A stretch of DNA of 64,000 bases from Spirochaetes bacterium RBG_16_49_21 (GTDB lineage Bacteria; Spirochaetota; UBA4802; UBA5550), in the NCBI GenBank assembly GCA_001829495.1, contig MIBJ01000008.1, positions 1 through 64,000 on the forward strand. The letters are read 5' to 3'. Position numbers and translations under genes: made by a program. This document shows, in pieces, positions 1 to 8,627 of the stretch (position 1 is the stretch's first letter; the number at the start of each line of letters is the position of its first letter). The notes beneath the pieces are model-generated. The model searched no databases. It was not told the DNA's origin and saw only the letters and a list, made by a program, of their open reading frames with translations.

Positions 1-162
1 TCTTGACCACATATCTTCATGCAGTCATTCTATTCCCTATCCTCCCCAGTGTCCAGTAAAAAATTGTGGGACACGATCAGCCCCTGTCAGGGGCAAAATC
101 TCCAAACAACCTCGCGTAGCGAAGGCCCGCAAGGGGCCGATAGGGGCGTTGCCCCTATCAAT

Positions 163-457
163 CACAACAGTTGCCGAACTGCAGTACGGCGCAGAAAAAA
201 ACAGATTTATCGATAAAAACAAAATCGCCCTCATAGAATTCCTGTCAATATTCAATATCCTCAACTTTAATGATAGAGACGCAATTGAATTCGGCAAAAT
301 CAAAGCAGGATTGGAAAAAATAGGCAAAATAATTGGGCCAATGGATTTATTAATTTCCGCGCAGGCCAGGTCAAAGAACATGATTCTCGTTACAAATAAT
401 GTGAAAGAATTCGAAAGAATTGACGGCATAAAAATAGAAAATTGGGCAAAAAGATAG
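163..457 (+). pseudogene. Truncated VapC-like PIN-domain toxin
   Basis: The reading frame carries the middle and C-terminal part of a type II toxin-antitoxin PIN ribonuclease. It opens with ITTVAELQYGA, the family's central helix with its conserved Glu, and ends with the typical block GPMDLLISAQA...LVTNN..EF.RI.GI.IENW, which holds the third acidic residue and the TNN motif. The N-terminal strand of about 35-40 residues with the first catalytic Asp is missing. It is replaced by an unrelated GC-rich stretch (about 60-162) rich in small palindromes (cccctgtcagggg, ggggcgttgcccc). No antitoxin gene is visible upstream in the window. A frame can be started at 149, but that would not restore the active site. 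Family assignment is firm; loss of function is inferred from the missing N-terminus. Confidence 0.7.
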
Positions 458-540
458 AATCTGAAATCCTTTAAGGTCACGAGGGGGGTCAGAGCTTCCT
501 TTCTTGAGCCAAGCCAGGGGTCAGAGCCCCTGACGGGTGC

Positions 541-828
541 GCATACTTCATTGTTAAGGACGCCGGCAATGCGGTTGAATCAATAATCCGAATCATCCGC
601 TTCAACTTCCCGATTTTTTTCGTATTCTGACCCCTTGTGCGTGACAACAGGGATTCATAGACTTCCTTGAATGGCTCGACCGTACTCCAATCCAGAATAT
701 TGCTGATACATTAAAATCATGAACATCTTTTCAAGAGGATATTTTTTGATATACCGATTGTATCCCCGTTTTTTTGATAATTTGTTGACAGTCCCGATTG
801 TCTCTGTAATTATCTCGGTTATATTCAT
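541..828 (-). pseudogene. IS4-like transposase remnant
   Basis: On the minus strand a short ORF starts at ATG 828 behind a strong ribosome binding site (aaaggaggatttcaaa) and runs 57 codons to a stop at 655-657. Its sequence, with blocks such as KRGYNRYIKKYPLEKMFMIL and YGRAIQGSL, looks like the N-terminal region of IS4-type transposases. Past the stop, in another frame (about 541-625), comes IRIIDSTALPASL, which fits the first catalytic Asp region of the DDE domain. The intervening part and the rest of the catalytic domain are gone. The remnant is flanked by 'ggggtcagagc'-type sequence at about 485-530. The transposase call rests on motif memory, so confidence is moderate. Confidence 0.5.
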
Positions 829-959
829 TTTGAAATCCTCCTTTTGTCTGGTCTTGTGGTGATTCCATTCAATTGGAGGATTTCATTTATTAATACTACT
901 TTTTTATTTTGCTCCTTTTTTGATGTTTAGGAATAATTACTGGCAAAAGGTTATCATTT

Positions 960-1778
960 ATGAGTAATTTTGAGCGTGATACTGCGGTTGAAGTGTGTGA
1001 TGATGACGGTCGATACAAAGCAAATCTGTCGAAGCGTTGGGAAATCTGGGGGCCTAATGGTGGTTACTTGGCAGCAATTGCTTTGCGTGCTGCGGGCAAA
1101 TTTTCTCCCGGATTCAGCCCGGTCTCATTTTACTGCCAATATCTTAACACTGCCAAGTTTGAATCCGTTGATATTCAGATTATCTCCCTGAAGTCAACAA
1201 AAGTAGCAACTGCGTTAGATATCGTAGTTTCACAAGATGGAAAATCAATTCTGAAAGCGCAGACATGGCTCAGCATTGATTTACCCGGTTATGAACATGA
1301 TTATATTGAAAAGCCTAATAACTGGCAAAAACAGACTGAAACAGAAGCAGATGATGATATTAACCATTACGGATACAATTTCTGGAATAATTTTTTAAAA
1401 AAACCGGTTATGCCAATGCAGTTTGAAAAAAAGGAAGGTCGAATCCCTCGATTTTCTTCTTGGTTTCGCTTTGAGCCTGATTTTGAAATCAGCGACGCTT
1501 TTGTTGATGCGGCTCGATCCTTAGTGCTGATTGATACGCTTCAATGGCCGGCAGTTTACCGTTCTTATGGTCCAGGAAAAATGGCATATGTTGCTCCAAG
1601 CCTAGACTTGGCGGTGCAGTTTCATAGTTCTTCTCAAGATTCGTCGTGGCTTTTCTGTGATGCTTTTGGCGACTACGCCCATCGTGGTGTTATCGCAGGT
1701 AACGCCACTGTCTGGAATGAACAAGGTCAATTAATCGCTTCAGGGCACAGCCAGTCGTTGTGTCGAAAAATTGATTAA
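960..1778 (+). CDS. Acyl-CoA thioesterase family protein (double hot-dog)
   Basis: A 272-residue cytoplasmic protein with the layout of TesB-like/4HBT_3 thioesterases: an N-terminal hot-dog half with WGPNGGYLAAIALRAA (about residues 30-45) and a C-terminal half ending in HRGVIAGNATVWNEQGQLIASGHSQSL (written here as a region, about 241-268). These enzymes hydrolyse acyl-CoA or related thioesters. The motif 'PNGGY' followed by a long helix, and the late 'G...A.G.Q' strand, are typical. The start at 960 has a weak AAAGG about ten bases upstream. It is the only clearly intact gene in the first 4 kb, isolated between an IS remnant and a GC-rich insert, so it may be a relic or a cargo gene. The specific substrate is unknown. 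Confidence 0.75.
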   Translation: MSNFERDTAVEVCDDDGRYKANLSKRWEIWGPNGGYLAAIALRAAGKFSPGFSPVSFYCQYLNTAKFESVDIQIISLKSTKVATALDIVVSQDGKSILKAQTWLSIDLPGYEHDYIEKPNNWQKQTETEADDDINHYGYNFWNNFLKKPVMPMQFEKKEGRIPRFSSWFRFEPDFEISDAFVDAARSLVLIDTLQWPAVYRSYGPGKMAYVAPSLDLAVQFHSSSQDSSWLFCDAFGDYAHRGVIAGNATVWNEQGQLIASGHSQSLCRKID

Positions 1779-1785
1779 TTATTAA

Positions 1786-2015
1786 CGCGGCGCCTGAGCG
1801 AGCACGCGGGGGGATGGAAGGGCCGCCGCTTTTTCGTTCTGCCGAAGGCAGCGTGAAACCCCATCCTGCCGGCGGCGGCAGGCGGTCATCCTGACCGCTC
1901 GGAGCTCGCGTGTACGATCCCCCCTCCATTGGCCCGACCCGCTCCGGGTCACTCGCCCTGCCCCGGGCCAGGAGCACAAACTCCGCCCTTGTCATGGGCA
2001 CCCCTCCCCCGAATT
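1786..2015. repeat. GC-rich intergenic element with hairpins
   Basis: This stretch of about 230 bases is far richer in G and C than its neighbours and contains several short perfect or near-perfect palindromes, e.g. ctgccgaaggcag near 1840-1852 and gcggtcatcctgaccgc near 1882-1898. The only frames through it (minus strand) have no recognisable protein family. It separates the thioesterase from the start of the broken dehydrogenase. A second, shorter GC-rich patch lies at about 4037-4112, on the other side of the decayed defence-like run. I see no gene in it. Confidence 0.4.
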
Positions 2016-2102
2016 AGTTTGACAATTTCTTTATGAAAGATATTTAAGACAAAACTGTATCTGCTTAATATTAAGCAAAAAATAAAAATGGAGTCGACTC
2101 TC

Positions 2103-2383
2103 ATGCCCAAACGATTAGAAAATAAAATCGCAATAATCGCCGGAGGCACCAGCGGCATCGGCGAAGCCACCGCCGAGGTATTCGCCGCCGAAGGCGCTCA
2201 AGTCATTATCGCAGGCCGCTCTGAGCAAAAAGGGGCAGAGGTCGCCAAGCGGCTTGGCGCAAATGTCATGCATCAAAAAACAAACGTCATGGTTGAGGCA
2301 GACATCAAGGCGCTGATCGATCTGGCCGTTTCCCGTTTCGGCAGGATTGACTGTCTTTTCAATAATGCAGGCGGGCCTGACCG
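2103..2383 (+). pseudogene. Truncated short-chain dehydrogenase (SDR)
   Basis: The N-terminal Rossmann half of a classical NAD(P)-dependent SDR. It has the cofactor motif GGTSGIG (TGxxxGIG type, residues about 14-20), the basic cofactor-selecting segment AGRSEQK and the NNAG motif near the break. The start at 2103 is chosen because GGAG lies eight bases upstream; an in-frame ATG at 2088 precedes that site. After NNAGG the frame runs into unrelated sequence, so the catalytic Ser-Tyr-Lys part is absent. The junction at about 2383 fuses it to the tail of another gene read in a different frame. Confidence 0.75.
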
Positions 2384-2475
2384 CCCACGAGGAGCTGGAT
2401 TTCATCATCAACTACGACATCAAATACCGGATGGGCAGGGAACTGGACTGCGGCGAGGAGGAAAGCAATGACTGA
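2384..2475 (+). pseudogene. C-terminal tail of a DNA methylase-like gene
   Basis: In the frame after the SDR junction the sequence reads GLTAHEELDFIINYDIKYRM and continues about ten residues to a TGA at 2473-2475. From memory this 'ELDFIINYDIKYRMG' ending is found at the C-terminus of large Eco57I-type adenine methylase/restriction proteins. It overlaps the ATG of the next gene (2468) by eight bases, the kind of coupling kept from an operon. Only about 30 residues remain, so the family call is tentative; that it is a gene tail joined to a foreign SDR head is well supported by the frame switch. Confidence 0.4.
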
Positions 2476-3336
2476 CAATAGCTTGGCATTTTTTGAAAAC
2501 TATAAAATCCGTCGTCATTACGATGAGCAGACAGAAACCTGGTATTTTTCCGTGGTGGATATCATCGCTGTATTGTTACAGCAATCGGATTTTAAAACAG
2601 CTAGAAAATATTGGAATAAGCTTAAAGAACGGCTAAAAAAGGAAGGAAGTGAGTCGGTGACAAATTGTCACCAACTGAAAATGGAAGCCGCGGACGGCAA
2701 AAAATACCTGACCGATGCTGCTGGTCCGGAAACATTGTTACGGCTTATTCAGTCTGTTCCCAGTCCAAAAGCAGAACCGATAAAACTATGGCTGGCAAAG
2801 GTAGGATACGAGCGATTGCAGGACATGAGCGACCCAGCTCGCTCACTCGACCGCGCCCGTGAATACTGGCAACAGCACGGCAGAAGCGAAAAGTGGATAC
2901 AGCAAGGGATGATGGGGCAGGAAACCCGTAATAAACTCACGATTACTGGCAAGACCACGAAATAACCAAAGAAGATGAATATGCTATTCTCACTAATATC
3001 ATTCATCAGGAATGGAGCGGTGTTTCGATTAAAAAGCATAAAGACATAAAAGGCCTTAAAACGCAGAATTTGCGCGACCACATGAGCGAAGCGGAGCTAA
3101 TTTTCACGGCACTTGCGGAACTTTCGACCAGGCAAATAGCCGAAAGTGTGAATGCAACCGGAATGGTAGAAAATGCAGATGCGGGGGAAAAGGGCGGTAA
3201 AATCGCAAAAAAGGCCCGATTGGAATTGGAATCAAAAACAGGTAAAAGCGTCATCACATCCGAGAACTATCTTCCGCCAGCGAAGAAACAAAAGCAGATA
3301 AAACAAAAACCGGGTATTAGCGGGGACGAGGAATGA
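2468..3336 (+). pseudogene. Frameshifted Bro-N domain protein
   Basis: Two frames together make one protein of about 289 residues. The first (2468-2965) carries a BRO-N/antirepressor-like domain: FFENYKIRRHYDEQTETWYF, VVDIIAVL and LTDAAGPETLLRLIQSVPS are characteristic. The second continues from about 2941 with DYWQDHEITKEDEYAILTN and EWSGVSIKKHKDIKGLK, through to GISGDEE at 3336. The switch lies at ctcacgattactgg (about 2937-2950), where one missing base would restore LTDYWQDHE. Bro-N proteins bind DNA and are common next to restriction and defence genes and in phages. A sequencing or assembly error cannot be excluded, but the next gene is also shifted, which favours real decay. Confidence 0.7.
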
Positions 3337-3801
3337 TTGTTTCATCGCTCGGCAATACGGAATTACTGAAACTGCACAAGACCGCCTTTCTCTGCAGCCG
3401 CGAAATATCCGCTTCAGTGGTGCTCAAATGCTACGACTGGGCAATCGAACAGCATGAAAAAGGGAGCTGCATCATTAGTGGTTTTCATTCAAAGCTTGAG
3501 AAGGATGTGTTTCATTACCTGCTTGCAGGAAAACAGTCGGTCATCATGGCATTGGCGCGGGGAATGAAAAGAGAAAATCGAACTGGAAATTCAAAAAGAG
3601 GTTGATGCCGGCAGGTTATTAATTGTTACGCCTTTTGAAAAAGAAGTGAAACGGGTTACCGCCGAAACAGCCTTGGTAAGAAATCGGTTTATGATTGAAC
3701 TGGCGGATGAAGTCACGATTGGCTATGCCAGCAAGGGTGGGATGCTGGAGAAGCTGGTGAGTGAAATTAAAGGGAAGAAAACATGCAGAATGGTGGATTA
3801 G
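3333..3801 (+). pseudogene. Frameshifted DprA/LOG-like Rossmann protein
   Basis: The ATG at 3333 overlaps the stop of the Bro-N gene by four bases (ATGA). The first frame contains KLHKTAFLCSREISASVV, a CYDWA helix, CIISGFHSKLEKDVFHYLL and VIMALARGMK, the pattern of small DprA/SMF-like nucleotide-binding Rossmann proteins often annotated simply as DNA-binding. An extra A in the run at about 3566-3570 shifts the frame. The second frame continues EIQKEVDAGRLLIVTPFEKE, ...NRFMIELADEVTIGYASKGG and stops at 3799-3801. Total length would be about 155 residues, normal for the family. The role of such standalone proteins is poorly known. Confidence 0.65.
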
Positions 3802-3812
3802 GAGAAATATTA

Positions 3813-4112
3813 ATGAAAAAAATATTGCCTGTCAAACCCTTGTCCGCAAGGGTCCCTTGGCATGATAATAAATGGAGCGGTACCTTTTGCCGCAATGTTC
3901 TTGATAATTCATTTTGTAGAATTCTTCCCAGAATAGACTCGAATAAAAATCCTGAGCTTGAAAAAGATGGTGAACAATTTAATGAAAACAATACTCCAAT
4001 CCAAGGTGCCGGCGCCTTTTCAGTGGTAGCACGGAACATCGCCCTCCTCCCCTGCCGCCTGACCAGCCCTCGCGCTGCGGAGCCGCGATCCGGGAGAGCG
4101 CCGGGGGGATGA
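3813..4112 (+). pseudogene. N-terminal fragment of a large ATPase/helicase-like gene
   Basis: A start at 3813 has GGAG eight bases upstream and lies 12 bases after the DprA-like gene, so it belongs to the same run. The first 65-70 residues (MKKILPVKPLSARVPWHDNK, then WSGTFCRNVLDNSFCRILPRI) resemble the N-terminus of a family of long AAA/helicase proteins with 'PWHDxxWxGxxCxxPxxNxxC' starts. After about 4020 the frame enters a GC-rich insert (about 4037-4112) with low-complexity, non-family sequence and stops. The bulk of the protein is missing. Family identity is from memory and moderate; the truncation is clear. Confidence 0.5.
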
Positions 4113-4131
4113 GGCTACAATTTATATCCAA

Positions 4132-4968
4132 TTACGCGATATCCTGCTTCCGGAACAGGACCAGCAACAACCCGATACTGATTGTACAATATAACACGAT
4201 GTTGATCATCGGGTGTATCGGGCCCGCGTAATCAAAGGACTCATTGGAGATGAATGAAGAAGCAAAAAGCTGCACTGTCGAGAGCTTGGGCAATGCAAGA
4301 TAAACTATTTTCCACATGGATATGTCAGGGAGCTTTGAGGCGTTCCCGGTGAAAGCCTCCTGCACCATCCTGTTCTGGCTGACCGAATAAATGCCATCGC
4401 CGATGTAGCTGAACAAACCGAGCGCGGAAACTATGATGAAGCACGCGAAATCCGGGAGATACAACGACAGGAGCATCACGAAGCACACGACAAACAGAAT
4501 ATCGATTGAACACAGGAGCGAGGCGAACAGATATCCCGGCATAGCCTCCCCTGTTTTAATGAAACCGATTGTGAAGATGATCGCGTGCAGCGCGAACATG
4601 AATAAAAAGGTGACGATCCAGAGGCCCGCCGCCTTGCCCATGATATATTCATTCCGTGAAACCGGTTTCGATAAAATGGCGCTCTGCGTGCCGTCACCCC
4701 GTTCGCGCTTTAAAATACGCATTGAGAAAAGCGCGGCAATCATCATGGTCAAGGTTGAGACAACATTGAACATCACTTTTGACGCGCCCAGCGCGATAAT
4801 CCCGCTATCGACCTGCTGATTGTTGATCGTATAATTCCCCTGGTAGCAATTTTTAATCCCGAGCACGAAGAACCCGCATATGATGAATATGACCATAAAG
4901 CTCTTCTGCTTTACCTGGTCGAAAATGGTATGCCGAATGATGTGGAGTAAAATCTTAAGTGTATTCAT
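4132..4968 (-). CDS. ABC-2 type transporter permease
   Basis: A hydrophobic protein of about 278 residues with some six membrane segments (e.g. near residues 25-40, 75-95, 110-135, 150-195, 255-275) and the cytoplasmic motif RERGDGTQSAILSKPVSRNEY after the second one, typical of ABC-2/NosY/GldG-like permeases. The ATG at 4968 is chosen because it follows the stop of the ATPase gene by one base; a frame-compatible start at 4998 would overlap that gene by 29 bases. With the ATPase it forms a complete two-gene exporter at the inner membrane. Substrate is not evident. GC-rich sequence and gene debris follow its 3' end. Confidence 0.85.
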   Translation of the reverse strand: MNTLKILLHIIRHTIFDQVKQKSFMVIFIICGFFVLGIKNCYQGNYTINNQQVDSGIIALGASKVMFNVVSTLTMMIAALFSMRILKRERGDGTQSAILSKPVSRNEYIMGKAAGLWIVTFLFMFALHAIIFTIGFIKTGEAMPGYLFASLLCSIDILFVVCFVMLLSLYLPDFACFIIVSALGLFSYIGDGIYSVSQNRMVQEAFTGNASKLPDISMWKIVYLALPKLSTVQLFASSFISNESFDYAGPIHPMINIVLYCTISIGLLLVLFRKQDIA

Positions 4969-4969
4969 A

Positions 4970-5674
4970 TTATCCCTGCACGTAACGGACAAAGACATCT
5001 TCCAGGTTCTCGCCCTCTTTAACGATGGATGAAATCGCGTCTTTTACCAGCAGTTTTCCCTTTCTAATTATTGCCGCGGTATCGCAAATTTTTTCAACTT
5101 CAGACAACAGGTGTGAATTCAAAAGGACCGTCACCCCGTCCTTGCGGAGATTTTCAAGGATCATGCGGACTTCACGAATGCCGATCGGGTCAAGTCCCTC
5201 GGTCGGTTCGTCCAGGATGAGGACCTTCGGTTTCCCGAGCAGGCACGACCCCAGCCCGATGCGCTGCACCATCCCCTTGCTGTAGGTTTTGGACAGGTCG
5301 CGCTCCTTGCCCGCCATGCCCACGATATCAATAATTTTCCCTATCTGCCCTTTCGCTTCCGCTCTGGGAAGCCCGATATAATCGGCGCAGCGGGCCAGGT
5401 ACGCATACCCTGAAAGATGCGCCGGTATCTTGTGATTCTCGGCCAGATATCCGATCCCGGCACGGGCGGCGGTTTCACCTGAGGGAATCCCGTCTATGGA
5501 GACCCGCCCGCTGGTCGGGGAGGTAAAATCGAGGAGCATTTTGACAATGGTCGTTTTCCCTGCTCCGTTGGGCCCCAGCAGGGCGAAATATTCGCCTTTC
5601 CGCACCTCGAACGAAACGGAATCGACCGCGGTCAATGCGCCGTACTTTTTTGTAGCAGAATCGATTTTGATCAT
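4970..5674 (-). CDS. ABC transporter ATP-binding protein
   Basis: A 234-residue ABC ATPase with every key motif: Walker A GPNGAGKTT (about residues 34-42), an intact Q-loop region, signature YSKGMVQRIGLG (a variant of LSGGQ), Walker B VLILDEPTEGLDP and switch histidine in LLNSHLLSEVE. The start MIKIDSATKKYG at 5674 matches the family; the longer frame to 5737 adds a non-family hydrophobic leader. The gene sits directly upstream of the ABC-2 permease and is surely co-transcribed with it. Such pairs drive export or membrane-protein handling; this one lacks further clues to substrate. Confidence 0.9.
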   Translation of the reverse strand: MIKIDSATKKYGALTAVDSVSFEVRKGEYFALLGPNGAGKTTIVKMLLDFTSPTSGRVSIDGIPSGETAARAGIGYLAENHKIPAHLSGYAYLARCADYIGLPRAEAKGQIGKIIDIVGMAGKERDLSKTYSKGMVQRIGLGSCLLGKPKVLILDEPTEGLDPIGIREVRMILENLRKDGVTVLLNSHLLSEVEKICDTAAIIRKGKLLVKDAISSIVKEGENLEDVFVRYVQG

Positions 5675-5738
5675 TTGAATATCCTTAATCCATGAAGAAG
5701 TGCTATTCCGGAATATAAAAGTCAAGAAAAATTGCATT

Positions 5739-6340
5739 TTAAGAAATAAAGTCTTTTACCTGGGTCCAATTCAGGTGAGGGTAGCGATTGTTGTCTATGG
5801 GTTCCAGTTTGGCTATTCCACTATACATATTATGCATGTACTGCATTCCTTGCCAGGCAGGGTAGATTTCATCTGTCTTGGGGGAAAATGTCTTTGTTAT
5901 TTTAACATCACATCAAGCATACTGAGTCCCCCTCCGTATAGAAGTCGATATTTTTTGTTTTTTATCCGGCTGACGACTTCGGTTAACTGTCGAGCGCTTA
6001 TTTGATCACCTGCAATTCTAAGGTGCCGGGGAGTATCCGAGTCGAGCGCCGCCTCGGCAACATAATTGGCAGTATCATCTTTTGTCGTGAAATCGAGAAG
6101 TTGATCGGCGTTACCATAATAGAGAACTCGATTCAGCTTGAAAAGAATGAAAGGCGCCTGTCCTGTTAGCATATCCATAAAGGCCCCATTGAGTATTGAT
6201 GTGGCGGAAATCGGCGCTTTTTCAAGATAATAGGAAAATTCTCGTCGAAGATTAAGGTGACGATTTCTTCCTATGGGAAGTTTTGTAAAATCAATTGAAT
6301 AATCAGATGGTATAAAACGATTTATTGTGGATGTCCGTGA
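5739..6340 (-). pseudogene. Frameshifted, 5'-truncated NmrA-like NAD(P)-binding protein
   Basis: Read on the minus strand, the fragment begins near 6340 with RFIPSDYSIDFTKLPIGRNR and REFSYYLEKAPISATSILNG, the middle of an NmrA/isoflavone-reductase-like atypical SDR. It continues through DFTTKDDTANYVAEAALDSD and RHLRIAGDQISARQLTEV to LSMLDVMLK, where a stop occurs at 5897. One base is missing there: in the neighbouring frame the protein goes on as ITKTFSPKTDEIYPAWQGMQ, YMHNMYSGIAKLEPIDNNRY and ends HLNWTQVKDFIS with a stop at 5739-5741. The N-terminal glycine-rich cofactor motif is absent. This explains the otherwise empty stretch 5739-5896. Confidence 0.75.
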
Positions 6341-6369
6341 GTGGCAAAACCGGACGATGGATCAATTTA

Positions 6370-6402
6370 TAAAAAAACCCATCCAGATGGGTTTTTTTAT
6401 TG
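6370..6402. terminator. Palindromic bidirectional terminator
   Basis: Inverted repeat aaaaaaacccatc-cag-atgggttttttt, with A and T tracts on both sides, so it would work in either direction as a Rho-independent terminator. It lies between the broken NmrA gene (minus) and a small plus-strand ORF. A nearly identical palindrome occurs at 9821-9862. Confidence 0.8.
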
Positions 6403-6473
6403 GCAATGTGTTTTTTATTTTATATTGTATACTTGATGATAAAAAAAACTATAATCTGCTAGGAATTCAAAAA

Positions 6474-6692
6474 ATGAAAGCACAGAAACATTTCTATCTT
6501 AAAGCAGCCAACGAACAAGTGGGAAAAAAAACGGCATTACGTATTGCAAAAGAAGAACAGGTTATACGCGAGACTATCGAATTCTTGGAAAAACGATGGA
6601 AAGAGGAATTTCCACAAACGAATATGAACAAACCGATCAAACCATATGTCCGCGCATGGTGTAGTTTAAAACTAAGAGGATGTTTAAGTTAA
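6474..6692 (+). CDS. Small hypothetical protein
   Basis: A 72-residue frame starting MKAQKHFYLKAANE with an AGGA sequence about nine bases upstream. It is lysine- and glutamate-rich, with a predicted helical segment TALRIAKEEQVIRETIEFLE, then a proline-containing tail. I recognise no family. The frame is open further upstream to 6327, but that part crosses the terminator at 6370-6402 and is unlikely to be translated. It could be a remnant of a larger gene, as much of its surroundings is. Confidence 0.3.
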   Translation: MKAQKHFYLKAANEQVGKKTALRIAKEEQVIRETIEFLEKRWKEEFPQTNMNKPIKPYVRAWCSLKLRGCLS

Positions 6693-6745
6693 AGGGAATC
6701 CCCGGCAATGCTTCCAGCATCTTAAATAATAGAGTGACGGTGCAG

Positions 6746-8506
6746 TTATATCTTGTATACGCTGATTTTTTTATCCAGCTCTTCAGCCAGGGAAACAAAA
6801 CTGGAGATATTGCCGGCGATCTCCTCGGCTCCTGATGCGTTATTCTGGGTAGCCAGATTAATATTCGAAACGGATTTTACTATCTCGTCAGTAGCGATCT
6901 CCTGCTCCTGAGTGGCGATCTTTATCTCTTCAGACCTTTTAATGACCTTGCCGGCCTGTTCGGATATATCATTGCTCCCCTTCATCTGCAGATCCGTATC
7001 CCCTATGATATCAGCCATCATATCAGACATGGAGTTTATCCACTGCAGTATTTTACCGATGGTATTGACGGTCATTTCAACATTTGACTTGCCGTTTATG
7101 ATCTCCTGGTCGTTGGAGCTGAGCAATCTGCTTATATCCTTGACGCTGGCCGAGGTCCTGTCCGCGAGGTTCGATATCGCGTCTGCAACGACCGCGAAGC
7201 CCCTGCCGGATTCGCCGGCCCTGGCCGCCTCGATGGCCGCATTGAGAGAGAGGAGGTTGATCTGTTCGGATATTTCGTTTATTATCTGAATGATATTGTT
7301 CATTTCGGCCGAGCTGCCGCTTATATTCATCATGCTGGCGTTCATACGATTCAGGTAATTTTCGCCGGTTTTCGCATATTCCGTTATGCTCGCTATCAGC
7401 TCGCCCATGTCTGAAATCTTATTTTTCATAATTCCAATGACTGACGACATGTTCCTGATTCTTTCGATCAATATCCCCATTCCGCTATACTGATCATCGG
7501 AATAGCCCTTGATGTTTTTCATCATTGCCGCAATCTCCTCGATGGTTGCGGTTATCTCCTCTGCGGATGCAGCCTGATTTTGAGCGTTTTCAGAAAAACT
7601 GGAGGCAGTGGAAGCCATTTCCCTTGAAAAGGTGAACACATCACCGGACATGCTCCTGATGTCCCTGAAAATCAGCTTGACCTGTTCAAGCAATTTGTTG
7701 AACTCGTCGGCAAGCATGGCCATCTCATCCCCTGATGTGTTATCGATTCTGCCCGTGAGGTCGGAATTTTTAATTATGAATTGTATCGTATTCACCGTGG
7801 AGCTCAGGGAACGTTTGATGCTGCGCACTATTAAAAAATAGGTAAAGAAAAAACCAAGGGCGAGAACAACACCGATCGCAATGGATATGGCAAGAGTGCC
7901 CCGGAAGATGTCGATCGATTCATTCTTATATTTATTGGCTATGACATCCGCATAATTGTTCATCCGGGACATCAACTCTATAAGGTCATTCATCATTTTC
8001 AGGTTGTTGCCTCTGAATAAAGTAAGGGCTTCCGCAGTGGCTCCCTTTTGCATCAGGTCGACGATCTTGACCCGTACCGGCTGCCATTCATTAAAACGGG
8101 CGAGAAAATTATTAACGAGCTCCTTGCCCGACTCATCCTGTATGAGTCCTGAAATCACTTTCATATGATTGACAATATCGGCTTCCCTGTTTTCAATCTG
8201 AACGATTAGATAATTAACGGTATTGATGTCGTCGGACAGGGCGAGGTTTTGCATATCGAGCTTGATAGACTCGATCTTCCTTTGGGCCTCGAGTACGTTT
8301 TTGGTCATAATATAGGGATAATTATACATCTGTATCGAAACCCGGTTAATATCCATTAACCCGTAGATAAAAAAACCATAAATAAAAATTGAGAACAATG
8401 CCACGATCAGAAAACCCAATGTCGTTTTTTTAATTATGGTCATGTTCAAACCGGGGATTTTTAAACCGGACATCTTCATCTTTAAATCGGACATTTTCGT
8501 TCTCAT
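6746..8506 (-). CDS. Methyl-accepting chemotaxis protein
   Basis: A transmembrane chemoreceptor of about 586 residues. TM1 lies at about 28-50, followed by a four-helix-bundle-type periplasmic domain (about 50-195), TM2 (about 198-220), a HAMP segment, and a long coiled-coil signalling domain with the hairpin tip [20 protein letters not shown] and [10 protein letters not shown] (about 410-440). It would bind CheW/CheA at the inner membrane. No C-terminal CheR/CheB pentapeptide is present (ends ISVYKI). I favour the ATG at 8506, which has GGGGTGA upstream, over a GTG at 8515. It lies about 120 bases downstream of a substrate-binding lipoprotein on the same strand, which could deliver ligand to it. 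Confidence 0.92.
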   Translation of the reverse strand: MRTKMSDLKMKMSGLKIPGLNMTIIKKTTLGFLIVALFSIFIYGFFIYGLMDINRVSIQMYNYPYIMTKNVLEAQRKIESIKLDMQNLALSDDINTVNYLIVQIENREADIVNHMKVISGLIQDESGKELVNNFLARFNEWQPVRVKIVDLMQKGATAEALTLFRGNNLKMMNDLIELMSRMNNYADVIANKYKNESIDIFRGTLAISIAIGVVLALGFFFTYFLIVRSIKRSLSSTVNTIQFIIKNSDLTGRIDNTSGDEMAMLADEFNKLLEQVKLIFRDIRSMSGDVFTFSREMASTASSFSENAQNQAASAEEITATIEEIAAMMKNIKGYSDDQYSGMGILIERIRNMSSVIGIMKNKISDMGELIASITEYAKTGENYLNRMNASMMNISGSSAEMNNIIQIINEISEQINLLSLNAAIEAARAGESGRGFAVVADAISNLADRTSASVKDISRLLSSNDQEIINGKSNVEMTVNTIGKILQWINSMSDMMADIIGDTDLQMKGSNDISEQAGKVIKRSEEIKIATQEQEIATDEIVKSVSNINLATQNNASGAEEIAGNISSFVSLAEELDKKISVYKI

Positions 8507-8555
8507 TGTTTTCACCCCGCACTATGATTCGGGGCTGTCGCAAAAGAGAAATTTT

Positions 8556-8598
8556 GCCACAGAGACACGCAGCTCCGTGGTCTCTGTGCCTCTGTGGC
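8556..8598. repeat. Short inverted repeat (ccacagagacac family)
   Basis: A pair of arms, ccacagagacac and gtctctgtgcctctgtgg, flanks a short GC loop in the gap between the chemoreceptor and the binding-protein gene. This sequence type is a common dispersed intergenic hairpin in environmental genomes. No T-tract follows, so it is not a classical terminator. Confidence 0.55.
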
Positions 8599-8627
8599 CG
8601 GCTTATTGGACAGCCTCGGAAGCGAGA

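Noticed and set aside
1690-2170. Minus-strand frames through the GC-rich element
   Set aside because: Low-complexity Arg/Pro-rich translations with no family resemblance; better explained by a GC-rich repeat.
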